Assembly: GCF_004799325.1 (NCBI RefSeq) | Contig: NZ_SSMD01000007.1 | Coordinates: 113,099 to 177,098 of the forward strand | DNA length: 64,000 bases | Direction of reading: 5' to 3' | Source of the DNA: Thalassobius vesicularis | GTDB taxonomy: Bacteria; Pseudomonadota; Alphaproteobacteria; Rhodobacterales; Rhodobacteraceae | Shown here: positions 34,151-46,181 of the stretch, piece by piece | How positions within the stretch are numbered: the stretch's first letter is position 1 | How the letters are laid out: the number at the start of each line of letters is the position of its first letter | Program-made: the position numbers and the translations under genes | Notes under the pieces: generated by a model | The model's database searches: none | Seen by the model: the letters and a program-made list of their open reading frames with translations, nothing else | Told to the model about the DNA's origin: nothing

Positions 34151-35815
34151 ATGCTTCAGATTCAGATGTGGAAGCGTGTGCTGATCTGGGCGCTTTGCGC
34201 CCTCGGCATCGCGCTGGCGCTTCCGAATGCGTTCTACACGCGGGTGGAGACGCATAACGACGCGGTCGCCTCGATCGAGAAGGGGGCCACGGCCCCCGGT
34301 CTGGCGGAACAGGTGGCCCTGTGGCCCTCGTTCCTGCCGTCGGGGCTGGTCAATCTGGGGCTGGACCTGCGCGGCGGGGCGCATCTGCTGGCCGAAGTGC
34401 AGGTTGCGGATGTCTATGAAACCCGCCTGCAGGGCATGTGGCCCGAAGTGCGCGACCTGCTGCGCGAGGAGCGTGACACGATCGGCACCATCCGGCTGCA
34501 ACGCACGCAAGGCGCCGAGTTGCGCATCCGTCTGAACCAGAACCCGGACATGGCCGAACGCGCCGCCGAGCTGGTGCGCGGTCTGGCCCGTCCCGTGGCC
34601 AGCCTGTCGGGCGCGGGTGCCAGCGACATCGAAGTCACCGTGGATGGCGCGGATATCGTCATCACCCTGAGCGAGGCCGAGCGCGCCGCCACCGATGACC
34701 GCACCGTCAAGCAGGCGCTGGAGATCATCCGCCGCCGTATCGACGAGGTCGGCACGCGCGAACCTACCATTCAGCGTCAGGGCGACAGCCGCATCCTGAT
34801 CCAGGTGCCCGGCATCGGCAGCGCGAAAGAGCTGAAGGATATCATCGGCACCACCGCGCAGCTGACGTTCCAGGGCGTGGTGACGCGGACCAACAATGCC
34901 GATATGCCGGCTGGCGCTGGCAACGAGTTGCTGCCCGCCGCCAATGAAAAAGATCTGTACTACGTGCTGGAACAGGCCGCTGTCGTCACCGGCGAGGACC
35001 TGGTGGACGCGCAGCCTTCGTTCGATCAGAACGGGCGGCCGGCGGTCAGCTTCCGCTTTGATCCGACCGGCGCGCGCAAGTTCGGCGATTACACGGCGGC
35101 CAATATCGGCAACCCCTTCGCCATCGTGCTGGACGGAGAGGTGATCAGCGCCCCCGTGATCCAGGCCCATATCGGCGGCGGATCGGGCATCATCACCGGC
35201 AATTTCACGGTCGAGGAATCGACCAACCTGGCGGTTCTGCTGCGTGCGGGCGCCTTGCCCGCCGGGCTGGATTTCCTCGAAGAGCGGACGATCGGCCCGG
35301 AACTGGGCGCCGACAGCATCGAAGCAGGCAAGATTGCCAGCGTCGTGGCGGCGGCTGCGGTCGTGCTGTTCATGCTGGCCAGCTATGGCCTGTTCGGCCT
35401 GTTCGCCAACATCGCGCTGGCGCTGAACGTCATCATGATCTTCGGCGCGCTGAGCCTGATCGGCGGCACGCTGACGCTGCCCGGTATCGCGGGTATCGTG
35501 CTGACCATCGGCACGGCGGTGGACGCCAACGTGCTGATCTTTGAGCGCATCCGCGAGGAATTGCGCACCGCCAAAGGCCCCGCCCGCGCGATCGAGCTGG
35601 GCTATGACCGGGCGCTGTCGGCGATCATCGACGCCAACATCACCACGTTCATCATCGCGGTGATCCTGTTCACGCTGGGCTCGGGTCCGGTGCGCGGCTT
35701 TGCGATCACGCTGGGTCTGGGCATCGTCACGTCGGTCTTTACGGCGATCTACGTCACGCGGCTGCTGATCGTCACCTGGTTCGAACGCCGCCGTCCGAAA
35801 ACGATTGAGGTCTGA
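34151..35815 (+). CDS. secD: Protein translocase subunit SecD
   Basis: 554-residue membrane protein of the RND superfamily. Contains one N-terminal helix, the D1 signature VNLGLDLRGGAHLLAEV near residue 66, and a periplasmic region with P1 head (IRRRIDEVGTREPTIQRQG...VPGIGSAKELKDIIG). A five-helix C-terminal block includes GTAVDANVLIFERIREELR, the proton-relay D4 motif. Uses proton motive force to complete export through SecYEG. Coupled spacing to secF (one base). Confidence 0.97.
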   Translation: MLQIQMWKRVLIWALCALGIALALPNAFYTRVETHNDAVASIEKGATAPGLAEQVALWPSFLPSGLVNLGLDLRGGAHLLAEVQVADVYETRLQGMWPEVRDLLREERDTIGTIRLQRTQGAELRIRLNQNPDMAERAAELVRGLARPVASLSGAGASDIEVTVDGADIVITLSEAERAATDDRTVKQALEIIRRRIDEVGTREPTIQRQGDSRILIQVPGIGSAKELKDIIGTTAQLTFQGVVTRTNNADMPAGAGNELLPAANEKDLYYVLEQAAVVTGEDLVDAQPSFDQNGRPAVSFRFDPTGARKFGDYTAANIGNPFAIVLDGEVISAPVIQAHIGGGSGIITGNFTVEESTNLAVLLRAGALPAGLDFLEERTIGPELGADSIEAGKIASVVAAAAVVLFMLASYGLFGLFANIALALNVIMIFGALSLIGGTLTLPGIAGIVLTIGTAVDANVLIFERIREELRTAKGPARAIELGYDRALSAIIDANITTFIIAVILFTLGSGPVRGFAITLGLGIVTSVFTAIYVTRLLIVTWFERRRPKTIEV

Positions 35816-35816
35816 C

Positions 35817-36785
35817 ATGCGCCTGCGTTTCTTCAAGGAAGTACCGAATTTCGACTTCTTCCGCCTGCAATGGGTCACGCTGGGTGTCTCGGGCGTGGCG
35901 GTGGTGCTGTCGCTGGTCAGCTGGCTGGTGATCGGGCTGAACTTCGGCATCGACTTCAAAGGCGGCACCACGATCCGTACGGAATCGAGCGCGGCCGTTG
36001 ATGTTGGCTCGTACCGCAGTGCGCTGGCACAGCTGGGGCTGGGCGACGTGATCATCTCGGAGGTGTACGACCCCGCGTTCGGCGAGGACAAACACGTCTC
36101 GATGATCCGCATCCAGGCGCAGGACGACCAAGAGGCGGTCACGCCAGAAACCATCCAGAAGATCGAGGACGCGCTGAAAGTCGTCGATCCTTCGATCACC
36201 TTCCCGTCGGTGGAATCGGTCGGCCCCAAAGTGTCCGGAGAGCTGATCATCACGGCGATTCTGGCGGTGGGCGCGTCGCTGGCGGCGATCCTGTTCTACA
36301 TCTGGCTGCGGTTCGAATGGCAGTTCTCGGTGGGCGCGGTCGCAGCACTGGCGCATGACGTGATCGTGACGATCGGGATCTTCTCGGTCATGCAGATCCG
36401 GTTCGATCTGGCGACCATCGCGGCGCTGCTGACGATCATCGGCTATTCGATCAACGACACCGTGGTGATCTTTGACCGCCTGCGGGAGAACCTGATCAAG
36501 TTCAAGACGACGCCGCTGCGTGACCTGATGAACCTGACGGCGAACGAAACGCTGAGCCGGACGATCATGACCTCGGGCACCACGCTGATCGCGCTGATCG
36601 CGCTGCTGGTGCTGGGCGGCGACGTGATCCGTGGCTTCGTCTTTGCCATCACCTGGGGCATCATCGTGGGCACGTATTCGTCGGTCTATGTGGCCAAGAA
36701 TATCGTGCTGATGCTGGGCGTGAAACGCGACTGGTCCAAGCCGGATTCGGGTGCGGGCACCCAGTTTGCCAACATCGATGCCTGA
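35817..36785 (+). CDS. secF: Protein translocase subunit SecF
   Basis: 322-residue partner of SecD. Begins RLRFFKEVPNFDFFRLQW; the GLNFGIDFKGGT motif near residue 40 and the D4 motif SINDTVVIFDRLRENL near 210 are conserved. Six membrane helices. ATG 35817 lies two bases after the secD stop. Its stop overlaps the next gene by eight bases (ATGCCTGA). Confidence 0.96.
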   Translation: MRLRFFKEVPNFDFFRLQWVTLGVSGVAVVLSLVSWLVIGLNFGIDFKGGTTIRTESSAAVDVGSYRSALAQLGLGDVIISEVYDPAFGEDKHVSMIRIQAQDDQEAVTPETIQKIEDALKVVDPSITFPSVESVGPKVSGELIITAILAVGASLAAILFYIWLRFEWQFSVGAVAALAHDVIVTIGIFSVMQIRFDLATIAALLTIIGYSINDTVVIFDRLRENLIKFKTTPLRDLMNLTANETLSRTIMTSGTTLIALIALLVLGGDVIRGFVFAITWGIIVGTYSSVYVAKNIVLMLGVKRDWSKPDSGAGTQFANIDA

Positions 36786-37530
36786 GGTCATTTCCGCCGT
36801 CCTGGCCCAAGAGGGCCTGGTCTGGCTGATCTTTGGCACATTCATCGCAGGGGTCGTGCGAGGCTTTACCGGCTTCGGCACGGCCCTTGTTTTTCTGCCC
36901 ATCGCGGGGCTGGTGCTACCACCCGTGCAGGCGCTGGTCGTGCTGGTGGTGATGGACCTGATCGGCGCCGCGCCCAACCTGCCTCGGGCGGTGCGGGACG
37001 GCCATCCCGGCAAGATCGCCCTGATGCTGGCGGGGGCGCTGATCGCGCTGCCGGTCGGGCTGATGGTGCTGTTCTCGGTCCGGCCCGAGCTGTTTCGATA
37101 TGCGGTGTCGGGCATTGCGCTGCTGGCACCCGCGCTGATGGCCGCCGGGTTCCGGCTGACGCGGCCGCTGGGGCCGGGGCTGCTGTTCGGGACGGGCGTG
37201 CTGAGCGGGTTTCTGGGGGGAATCAGCGGGCTGGCGGGGCCGCCGGTGATCCTGCTGTACATGGCCTCGAACCTGCCGACGCAAGCGATCCGCGGCAATA
37301 TCATGAGCTACCTGAGCGCCTTTGGCCTGCTGATGATCGGGGTTCTGGCCGTGCAGGGGCGCTTTTTCCCCGAGGCGGCGCTGATCGGGCTGCTGCTGGC
37401 GGTGCCGAATCTGCTGGGCAATCTGGCGGGGGCGGCTATGTTCCGGCCCGAGCGCGCGAAGCTGTACCGCGCCACCGGATATGCGATTATCACGGCGTCG
37501 GCGCTGGCCGGTTTGCCGCTGTGGGACTGA
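36778..37530 (+). CDS. TauE/SafE-family permease (second in window)
   Basis: 250-residue polytopic protein. FIAGVVRGFTGFGTALVFLPIAGLVLPP near the N-terminus and FLGGISGLAGPPVILLYMASNLP near residue 155 are the TauE/SafE repeats with glycine-rich turns. Substrate unknown (sulfite or organosulfonate export is typical of the family). It begins inside secF and belongs to the same transcript, but its relation to protein export is probably only positional. Confidence 0.85.
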   Translation: MPEVISAVLAQEGLVWLIFGTFIAGVVRGFTGFGTALVFLPIAGLVLPPVQALVVLVVMDLIGAAPNLPRAVRDGHPGKIALMLAGALIALPVGLMVLFSVRPELFRYAVSGIALLAPALMAAGFRLTRPLGPGLLFGTGVLSGFLGGISGLAGPPVILLYMASNLPTQAIRGNIMSYLSAFGLLMIGVLAVQGRFFPEAALIGLLLAVPNLLGNLAGAAMFRPERAKLYRATGYAIITASALAGLPLWD

Positions 37531-37549
37531 GGAAACGGAAAACAACGCC

Positions 37550-37903
37550 ATGCAGATGCACGAGATCACTTACAAGGATGCGGTTCCGATCGACGGGTAC
37601 GGGCCGGGGTTTTTCCGGGTCGCGGGCCAGGTGATCGAGGGGCCGGTGCTGGTGACGCTGACGCGCGCGGCCAGCTGGGGCGGGTTGCAGGATGCGGCTG
37701 CGCTGGAGGCGCTGGCGGGTTCGGTCGACGTGATCTTTCTGGGGATGGGCGCGGATATCGCGCATCCGCCCGCCGCGCTGCGCAAGGCGCTGGAGGAGCT
37801 GGGCGTCGGGCTGGAGGTCATGAGCTCTCCGGCCGCATGCCGGACGTATAACGTGCTGGCCTCGGAGGGGCGGCGGGTTGCGGTTGCCGCGCTGCCGGTT
37901 TGA
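37550..37903 (+). CDS. Mth938-like domain protein (DUF498/NDUFAF3 family)
   Basis: 117-residue protein with the Mth938 fold pattern: IDGYGPGFFRVAGQVIEGPVLVTL, a central VDVIFLGMGADIAHPPAALRKAL and the conserved GLEVMSSPAACRTYNVLASEGRRVAVAALPV end. The eukaryotic homologue NDUFAF3 assists complex I assembly; the bacterial role is undefined. Its location between secDF and ccm genes is common in Rhodobacterales. ATG 37550, 19 bases after the permease stop. Confidence 0.85.
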   Translation: MQMHEITYKDAVPIDGYGPGFFRVAGQVIEGPVLVTLTRAASWGGLQDAAALEALAGSVDVIFLGMGADIAHPPAALRKALEELGVGLEVMSSPAACRTYNVLASEGRRVAVAALPV

Positions 37904-37960
37904 CCAAGGTCAAGGTCGGGGCGGTAGCTTCGGGGTAGGCCCTGTCTGAACGCGGACGGA

Positions 37961-38008
37961 GTGGGGGCCAGCCCCCACACCCCCGGGATATTTGGAAAAA
38001 GAAGAAGG
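37961..38008. repeat. Intergenic palindrome and conserved Rhodobacterales motif
   Basis: GTGGGGGC-CA-GCCCCCAC (37961-37978) is followed by CCCCGGGATATTTGGAAAAAGAAGAA. The second half resembles the element at 22288-22313 (CCCCGGAGTATTT...AAAGAA). It could attenuate transcription between the Mth938-like gene and ccmA. Confidence 0.7.
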
Positions 38009-38059
38009 ACCGGGCGGTTGCGGCTTTGCGGGGCCGGGCCAATCGGGTAGGACGGCGGC

Positions 38060-38677
38060 ATGGAACTGACAGTGACTGATCTTGCCGTGGCGCGCGGAGG
38101 CGTGCCGGTCCTTGAGGGGGTTTCGTTCACCGTGATGGCGGGCGAGGCGCTGGTGCTGCGTGGGCCGAACGGATGTGGCAAGACCACGTTGCTGCGCACG
38201 GTTGCCGGGTTGCAGCCTGCGCTGGCTGGACAGATCGGGCTGGAGCGTGAGGCGATGGCTTATGCGGGGCACTCGGACGGGATCAAGGCCGTGCTGAGCG
38301 TGCGCGAAAACCTGCAATTCTGGGCGGATGTGTTTGCGACGGGCTCGATCGAGCCGGCGCTGGAGGCGTTCGATCTGAACGGGCTGAAGGATCGCCCGGC
38401 CGGGTCGCTGTCGGCGGGGCAGAAGCGGCGGCTGGGGCTGGCGCGGATGGTCGTCACGGGGCGCCCGGTCTGGGTGCTGGACGAGCCAACCGTGTCGCTG
38501 GACGTGTCCGCGGTGGAGATGTTCGCGGGGGCCGTGCGCACCCATCTGCGCGGCGGTGGGCTGGCGCTGATGGCGACGCATATCGACCTGGGGCTGGACG
38601 AGGCGCGGGTGCTGGATGTGCGCCCGTTCAAGGCGAAGGCCCCTGCATTGGATGATTTCGACGGAGCATTCCTGTGA
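38060..38677 (+). CDS. ccmA: Heme exporter ATP-binding protein CcmA
   Basis: 205-residue ABC ATPase that releases holo-CcmE from the CcmCDE complex. Walker [10 protein letters not shown] (residues 36-44), signature [15 protein letters not shown] and Walker [14 protein letters not shown] are intact. Small for an ABC ATPase, as usual for CcmA. It overlaps ccmB by four bases. Confidence 0.94.
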   Translation: MELTVTDLAVARGGVPVLEGVSFTVMAGEALVLRGPNGCGKTTLLRTVAGLQPALAGQIGLEREAMAYAGHSDGIKAVLSVRENLQFWADVFATGSIEPALEAFDLNGLKDRPAGSLSAGQKRRLGLARMVVTGRPVWVLDEPTVSLDVSAVEMFAGAVRTHLRGGGLALMATHIDLGLDEARVLDVRPFKAKAPALDDFDGAFL

Positions 38678-39330
38678 TTGCGCTGCTGACACGAGACTTG
38701 CGGCTGGCGGTGCGCGCGGGCGGGGGCTTTGGCCTGGGGCTGGCGTTCTTTTTGATCGTCGTGGTGCTGGTGCCGTTCGGCGTGGGGCCGCAATCGGCGC
38801 TGCTGGCCAAGATCGCCTCGGGGATTTTGTGGCTGGGCTCGCTGCTGGCTTGCCTGCTGTCGCTGGACCGGATTTTCGCGCTGGACTGGGAGGATGGCTC
38901 TCTGGATCTGCTGGCGACCGCGCCGGTGCCGCTGGAGGCTGCCGTCAGCATCAAGGCGCTGGCGCATTGGCTTACGACGGGGCTGCCGCTGGTGGTGGCT
39001 GCGCCCGTGTTCGGGATGCTGCTGAACCTGCCGGGGCCGGGCTACGGGCCAGTGGTGCTGTCGCTGCTGCTGGGCACCCCGGCGCTGAGCGTGATCGGCA
39101 CCTTCGGCGCGGCGCTGACGGTAGGGATCAAGCGGGGCGGGCTGCTGCTGAGCCTGCTGGTGCTGCCGCTTTACGTGCCCACGCTGATTTTCGGCGCCGA
39201 GGTGGCGCGGCGCGGGGCGGACCAGATGGATTACAGTACGCCGATGCTGTTGCTGGCGGGGATCAGCTGCGGCGCTATCGCGCTGTTGCCCTTTGCCTCG
39301 GCTGCGGTATTGCGGGTGAACCTGCGCTAA
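38674..39330 (+). CDS. ccmB: Heme exporter membrane protein CcmB
   Basis: 218-residue protein with six membrane helices. [39 protein letters not shown] (residues 70-108) is the CcmB core and [13 protein letters not shown] is conserved. Works with CcmA as the CcmAB transporter module. Starts GTG at 38674, inside the ccmA stop. Confidence 0.94.
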   Translation: MIALLTRDLRLAVRAGGGFGLGLAFFLIVVVLVPFGVGPQSALLAKIASGILWLGSLLACLLSLDRIFALDWEDGSLDLLATAPVPLEAAVSIKALAHWLTTGLPLVVAAPVFGMLLNLPGPGYGPVVLSLLLGTPALSVIGTFGAALTVGIKRGGLLLSLLVLPLYVPTLIFGAEVARRGADQMDYSTPMLLLAGISCGAIALLPFASAAVLRVNLR

Positions 39331-39375
39331 CAAGGATGTGACTTGCGCATCGCGCGAGGGGAGATAGGAAAAGAC

Positions 39376-40110
39376 ATGGCCTCGATCTGGGAATATGCCA
39401 ATCCGAAGAAATTCATCGCCACCACGGACAAGCTGTTGCCGTGGGTGTCGGCGCTGGCCGTGGTCGCGCTGGTCAGCGGGCTGATCTGGGGCTTTTTCTT
39501 CACGCCCGAGGATTACAAGCAGGGCTCGACCGTCAAGATCATCTACCTGCACGTGCCTGCCGCGCTGATGGCGATCAACGCATGGATGATGATGCTGGTG
39601 GCGTCCTTGGTGTGGATCGTGCGGCGGCACCATGTGTCGGCGCTGGCGGCCCGCGCGGCCGCACCGATCGGGGCGACGATGACGGTGATCGCACTGGTGA
39701 CGGGCGCGATCTGGGGCCAGCCGATGTGGGGCACCTGGTGGGAGTGGGACCCGCGCCTGACCAGCTTTTTGATCCTGTTCCTGTTCTATCTGGGCTACAT
39801 GGCGCTGTGGGCGGCGATTGAAAACGACGACACGGCGGCCGATCTGACCTCGATCCTGTGTCTGGTGGGGTCGGTGTTCGCGCTGCTGAGCCGCTATGCG
39901 GTGAATTTCTGGAACCAGGGCCTGCACCAGGGCGCGTCCTTGTCGCTGGACAAGGAAGAGCACGTCAATGACGTGTATTACTATCCGCTGCTGGTCTGCA
40001 TCGCCGGGTTCATCCTGTTGTTCGTGGCGCTGGTGTTCCTGCGCACGCAAACCGAGATCCGCGCACGCCGTACACGGGCGCTGCTGGCACGGGAGAGACT
40101 GGGACAATGA
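39376..40110 (+). CDS. ccmC: Heme handling protein CcmC
   Basis: 244-residue membrane protein with six helices that loads heme onto CcmE. The tryptophan-rich WWEWD block (PMWGTWWEWDPRLTSFLILFLFYLGYMAL, about residues 118-145) binds heme together with two histidines, one in IIYLHVPAALMAINAW and one in LHQGAS. ATG 39376 follows GGAAAAG and gives a typical MASIWEYANPKKF start. Confidence 0.96.
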   Translation: MASIWEYANPKKFIATTDKLLPWVSALAVVALVSGLIWGFFFTPEDYKQGSTVKIIYLHVPAALMAINAWMMMLVASLVWIVRRHHVSALAARAAAPIGATMTVIALVTGAIWGQPMWGTWWEWDPRLTSFLILFLFYLGYMALWAAIENDDTAADLTSILCLVGSVFALLSRYAVNFWNQGLHQGASLSLDKEEHVNDVYYYPLLVCIAGFILLFVALVFLRTQTEIRARRTRALLARERLGQ

Positions 40111-40265
40111 TGCCGGAACTGGGAAAATACGAGATCGAGGTGCTGTCGTCCTACGCGGTGTCGATCGTGATTATCGTGGCGCTGGTCGCCATCAGCATCC
40201 TGCGGTCGCGCAAGGCACGGGCCTTGTTGGACGATGTCGAGAAACGGAGTGGACGCAATGGCTAA
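40107..40265 (+). CDS. ccmD: Heme exporter protein CcmD
   Basis: 52-residue small membrane protein. One helix (VSIVIIVALVAISILRSR) starts after about 18 residues with a basic, charged C-terminal tail, as in CcmD. It overlaps ccmC by four bases (ATGA) and ccmG by eight bases. Too short for most automatic callers. It stabilises CcmCDE. Confidence 0.88.
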   Translation: MMPELGKYEIEVLSSYAVSIVIIVALVAISILRSRKARALLDDVEKRSGRNG

Positions 40266-40809
40266 GTTTTCCCCGCTGATGATTGCTCCGCCGCTGATTT
40301 TCGCGGGGCTGGCGGCGATGTTCGTGCTGGGCATGAAGCGCGAGAACCCGAATGATCTGCCGTCGCAGCTGATCGCCAAATCGGCGCCGCCGCTGACGCT
40401 GACCGCGTTCGAGGGCGAACCGCTGCTGACCGACGAAACCGTGCGCGAGCCGGGCCTGAAGCTGGTCAACTTCTGGGGGACGTGGTGCGTGGCCTGCCGG
40501 GCCGAGCATCCTAACCTGCTGAAACTGTCGGAACTGCTGAAGATGCCGATGCCGCTGCACGGCGTCAATTTCGACGAAACCGTCGAGGGCGCGCCCGAGA
40601 AATACCTGGCCGAAGAGGGCAACCCCTTTACCACGCTGGGCAAGGATCTGAGCAAGAAGACCAAGATCGACTGGGGCGTCTATGGCGCGCCCGAGACGTT
40701 CCTGATCGACGCGAATGGCAAGGTGCTGCTGCGTATCGCCGGGCCGCTGACCGAGCGGGTGATCGACCAGACGCTGATGCCGGCGATCCGTGCCGCGCAA
40801 GGGCAGTAA
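40258..40809 (+). CDS. ccmG: Thiol:disulfide interchange protein CcmG (DsbE)
   Basis: 183-residue membrane-anchored thioredoxin. Anchor at residues 6-25, then the active site FWGTWCVACRAEHP (Cys77, Cys80) and the conserved GVYGAPETFLIDANGKVLLRIAGPL. It reduces apocytochrome c cysteines before heme attachment. The CVAC centre is a variant; many CcmG proteins have CxPC. Last ccm gene here: ccmE, ccmF and ccmH are not in the window. Confidence 0.93.
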   Translation: MAKFSPLMIAPPLIFAGLAAMFVLGMKRENPNDLPSQLIAKSAPPLTLTAFEGEPLLTDETVREPGLKLVNFWGTWCVACRAEHPNLLKLSELLKMPMPLHGVNFDETVEGAPEKYLAEEGNPFTTLGKDLSKKTKIDWGVYGAPETFLIDANGKVLLRIAGPLTERVIDQTLMPAIRAAQGQ

Positions 40810-40818
40810 CGGGCTGGC

Positions 40819-42264
40819 TTAGTCCTGCCAGAACTTGCGGGTGAACAGCAAGTAGACGGCCAGGATTTCCAGCCGTCCGACCAGCATTCCGAAGATCATC
40901 AGCCACTTCGCCGCTTCGGGGAAATTGTTCATGGCGCCCGAGGGCGACACCCCCGGCCCGAAGGCGGGGCCGATATTGGCGATGGCTGTCCAGGCGGCGG
41001 TGATCGCGGTTTTCAGGTGCAGGCCGGTCAGGTCCAGCGCCACGATCAGCACCCCGAAGGACAGCGTGAACAGTACGAAGAACGCGATGACCGAGTTGAT
41101 GACGTCCTGCTCGATGGTCTGGCTGCCAAGGTGCGGGCGCATCACTGCATTGGGATATTGAATCCGGCGGATCTGGGTCTTGATGGCCTCGATCACGATC
41201 AGCCAGCGGAACACCTTGATCGAGCAGACCGTGGACGATGTGCACCCGCCGACCAGTCCGGAAAAGAAGATCAGCGCGAAGGGAAAGCCGCCCCAAGTGG
41301 TGATATCCTCGGACGCGTAGCCGGTGCCGGAAAACAGCGTGATCGTGTTAAAGACGCTTTCGCGGAGGATATCCAGAAAGGGGGTCGTCTCGTTATACCA
41401 GCGGTACAGGACAATTGCGCCGATCACATAGGCCGTCCACCGCAGGAACGCACGGATCTGCACGTCGCGGAACATCGGTCTGACCTGTCCGCGCGTCAGT
41501 TGCACGAAGCGGATGAAGGGCAGCGACGCCAGCATCATGAACAACGAGGCGACATATTCCAACGGCCCCTCGTAGGCGGCAAAGCTGGCGTCGGCGGTGG
41601 AAAATCCGCCGGTTGAGATCGTGGTGAAGGAGTGGACCGTCGCCTCGAATGGGGTCATGCCCAGCAGCATGTAAGCCATCGCGCACAGCACGGTCAGGCC
41701 GATATAGACGTCCAGCAGGCTGCGGGCGATGTCGGGGGCGCGGGGCATCACTTTGCCCAGAGTGTCGAACCCTTCGGAGCGGAAGAACTGCATCCCGCCG
41801 ACCCGCATAACGGGCAGGAAGATCATCGCCACGACGACGATGCCTAACCCGCCCAGCCATTGCAGGATACCGCGCCACAGCAGGATGCCCGAGGGCAGGG
41901 ACTCGATGTTTTCGTAGATGGTGGCGCCGGTCGTGGTCATGCCCGAGACGGATTCGAAATAGGCGTCGATGAAGCTGGATTGCGGGGCGCCCAGCATCAG
42001 CGGCAGTGCGCCGACCATCGGAATCACCACCCAGGTGCCGGTGGTCAGCAGGAACGCCTCGCGGATGCCGATGTCGTCGCCGCGGCGGTTCTGGGTGGCC
42101 ATCACCACCATCACGCCCACAACCAGCGAAAACCCGGCGGACTTGGCGAAAACGCCCATGCTTTGATCGCCGGTCACACCGTCCATCACCAGGCACGGCA
42201 GCATGGCCAGGCCCATTGCGATGGTCAGATAGGCCAGAATTCTGGCGATAGAGGCGTATTGCAT
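40819..42264 (-). CDS. trkH: TrkH potassium uptake channel subunit
   Basis: 481-residue ion channel of the Trk/Ktr/HKT family. Four pore-loop repeats are visible, e.g. SVSGMTTTGATIY (about 85-97), TTISTGGFSTADASF, TLFSGTGYASED and AWTAIANIGPAFGPG, each with a selectivity-filter glycine. It works with the cytosolic regulator TrkA, not in the window. It converges on ccmG with 9 bases between them. Confidence 0.94.
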   Translation of the reverse strand: MQYASIARILAYLTIAMGLAMLPCLVMDGVTGDQSMGVFAKSAGFSLVVGVMVVMATQNRRGDDIGIREAFLLTTGTWVVIPMVGALPLMLGAPQSSFIDAYFESVSGMTTTGATIYENIESLPSGILLWRGILQWLGGLGIVVVAMIFLPVMRVGGMQFFRSEGFDTLGKVMPRAPDIARSLLDVYIGLTVLCAMAYMLLGMTPFEATVHSFTTISTGGFSTADASFAAYEGPLEYVASLFMMLASLPFIRFVQLTRGQVRPMFRDVQIRAFLRWTAYVIGAIVLYRWYNETTPFLDILRESVFNTITLFSGTGYASEDITTWGGFPFALIFFSGLVGGCTSSTVCSIKVFRWLIVIEAIKTQIRRIQYPNAVMRPHLGSQTIEQDVINSVIAFFVLFTLSFGVLIVALDLTGLHLKTAITAAWTAIANIGPAFGPGVSPSGAMNNFPEAAKWLMIFGMLVGRLEILAVYLLFTRKFWQD

Positions 42265-42408
42265 CGTGTCTTTTCCGGTCGAAACAGGGCGGAGTTAACG
42301 AAAACCGCCCCGCAAGGTCCAGCGTGAAATGGGGGCGACGCAAGGGCAAGGCCCGAGTGCGGCATTTCGGGCATGGACGCGGGCTGAAATCCCGCGCAGC
42401 ATCGCGTC

Positions 42409-43206
42409 ATGGACACGATATTGCAAACATCGCTGAGCTTTGCCCCCTGGGCCGACCCCCGAACCAACCGCTTGCCCGGCATCGTTCCGGTCACGATGGA
42501 GGAGTGGCTGGAGGTGGACAGCGCCTTTGCCGCGCAGATGGCCCTGCGGGAACATTTGATCGCCACCAAGCCGCAAGAGGTGATGGCGCTGCACGACAGT
42601 GCGCGCCCGGCTGCGGACGAGATGTACCGCGTGATCCTGGAGCGTCTGCCGGCGCTTGGCTATGAGGTCGGCGAGGGCTCGGTCACGCGGCCGGATGGGG
42701 TGACGGTGGCGCTGGATGCCTCGGACCCGCTGGCGACGCTGGGGCGGCTGGTGCAGTGCGACCTGTGCCTGATGCAGCCCGATCCGACCGGCCAGACCGA
42801 GGAAAGCGTGCTGACGGGGGGTGTGCTGTGCTTTCCGTCCGGCTGGCGGCTGCCGCAGAAATTCATGATGCCGATGCTGCGCATCCATCTGCCGATCGAG
42901 AAATACACCCCCGAACTGGCTATGCGCGTACAGCGCCTGCTGGACGGGGTGCAGGTGGGGCGGGGGCTGATGCGCGGCACGGCCTCGCGCTCGGACGCGC
43001 CGTTGGCCGATCCGCGATCCGAGGGCGAATATGTGCACGGCTCGCGCGGGTCGCGGTTCATCCGGGTGGAGCGGCAATGCCTGATCCGCCTGCCGGAAAC
43101 GCGGGCGGTAGTGTTCTCGATCCACACGCAGATCGTGGAACCCTCGGCGCTGAGCCCGCATCAGGCGCAAACGCTTGAGGAATTCCCGATCCGCCTAGCG
43201 GATTGA
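42409..43206 (+). CDS. Heme-dependent oxidative N-demethylase-like protein (DUF3445)
   Basis: 265-residue DUF3445/HODM family protein. [38 protein letters not shown] (about residues 135-175) and [30 protein letters not shown] (about 210-240) are the family blocks; the conserved Cys and Lys of the [11 protein letters not shown] segment match. Members have a heme-binding PAS fold and demethylate substrates such as dimethylamine. Together with the sarcosine operon it would extend methylamine metabolism, but the substrate is inferred. Converges closely with acnA. Confidence 0.82.
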   Translation: MDTILQTSLSFAPWADPRTNRLPGIVPVTMEEWLEVDSAFAAQMALREHLIATKPQEVMALHDSARPAADEMYRVILERLPALGYEVGEGSVTRPDGVTVALDASDPLATLGRLVQCDLCLMQPDPTGQTEESVLTGGVLCFPSGWRLPQKFMMPMLRIHLPIEKYTPELAMRVQRLLDGVQVGRGLMRGTASRSDAPLADPRSEGEYVHGSRGSRFIRVERQCLIRLPETRAVVFSIHTQIVEPSALSPHQAQTLEEFPIRLAD

Positions 43207-43214
43207 GGCCGCGA

Positions 43215-45902
<2,688 letters not shown>

Positions 45903-46085
45903 TTCGGGACTCCTTTTCGAAGATGCAGCGTGCTGAGACACAGCTAGGGCGGCTAGCGGAAAATGTTAGGGCTATCGGCGTGTTTGCCGCTGGTCACGGG
46001 CGTTTTGACGGGTGGCGGGGGCGGTATCGCGTGGCTATAAAAGCCGGGCAGCAACGGTCGAAAATCTTGCAATGCCGCAGCGTCT

Positions 46086-46102
46086 GGTATACCGTTGCAT
46101 AC
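46086..46102. promoter_or_regulatory. Palindromic site between acnA and acnB
   Basis: GGTATACC at 46086-46093 is a perfect palindrome. GTAT (46087-46090) and ATAC (46099-46102) also form a wider half-site pair. It is 80-95 bases before acnB, where an operator or promoter is expected. The binding protein is unknown. Confidence 0.4.
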
Positions 46103-46181
46103 AGCTGTTCCGCCCCGAGTCGTCTGACCTGTCAGTGCTCGGGTTTGCGGGCGTTATTCAACTCTAACCTTCGGGATCGTC

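Noticed and set aside
33959..36253. A 764-codon minus-strand frame across secD/secF
   Set aside because: Opposite the SecD and SecF coding frames, whose motifs are intact.
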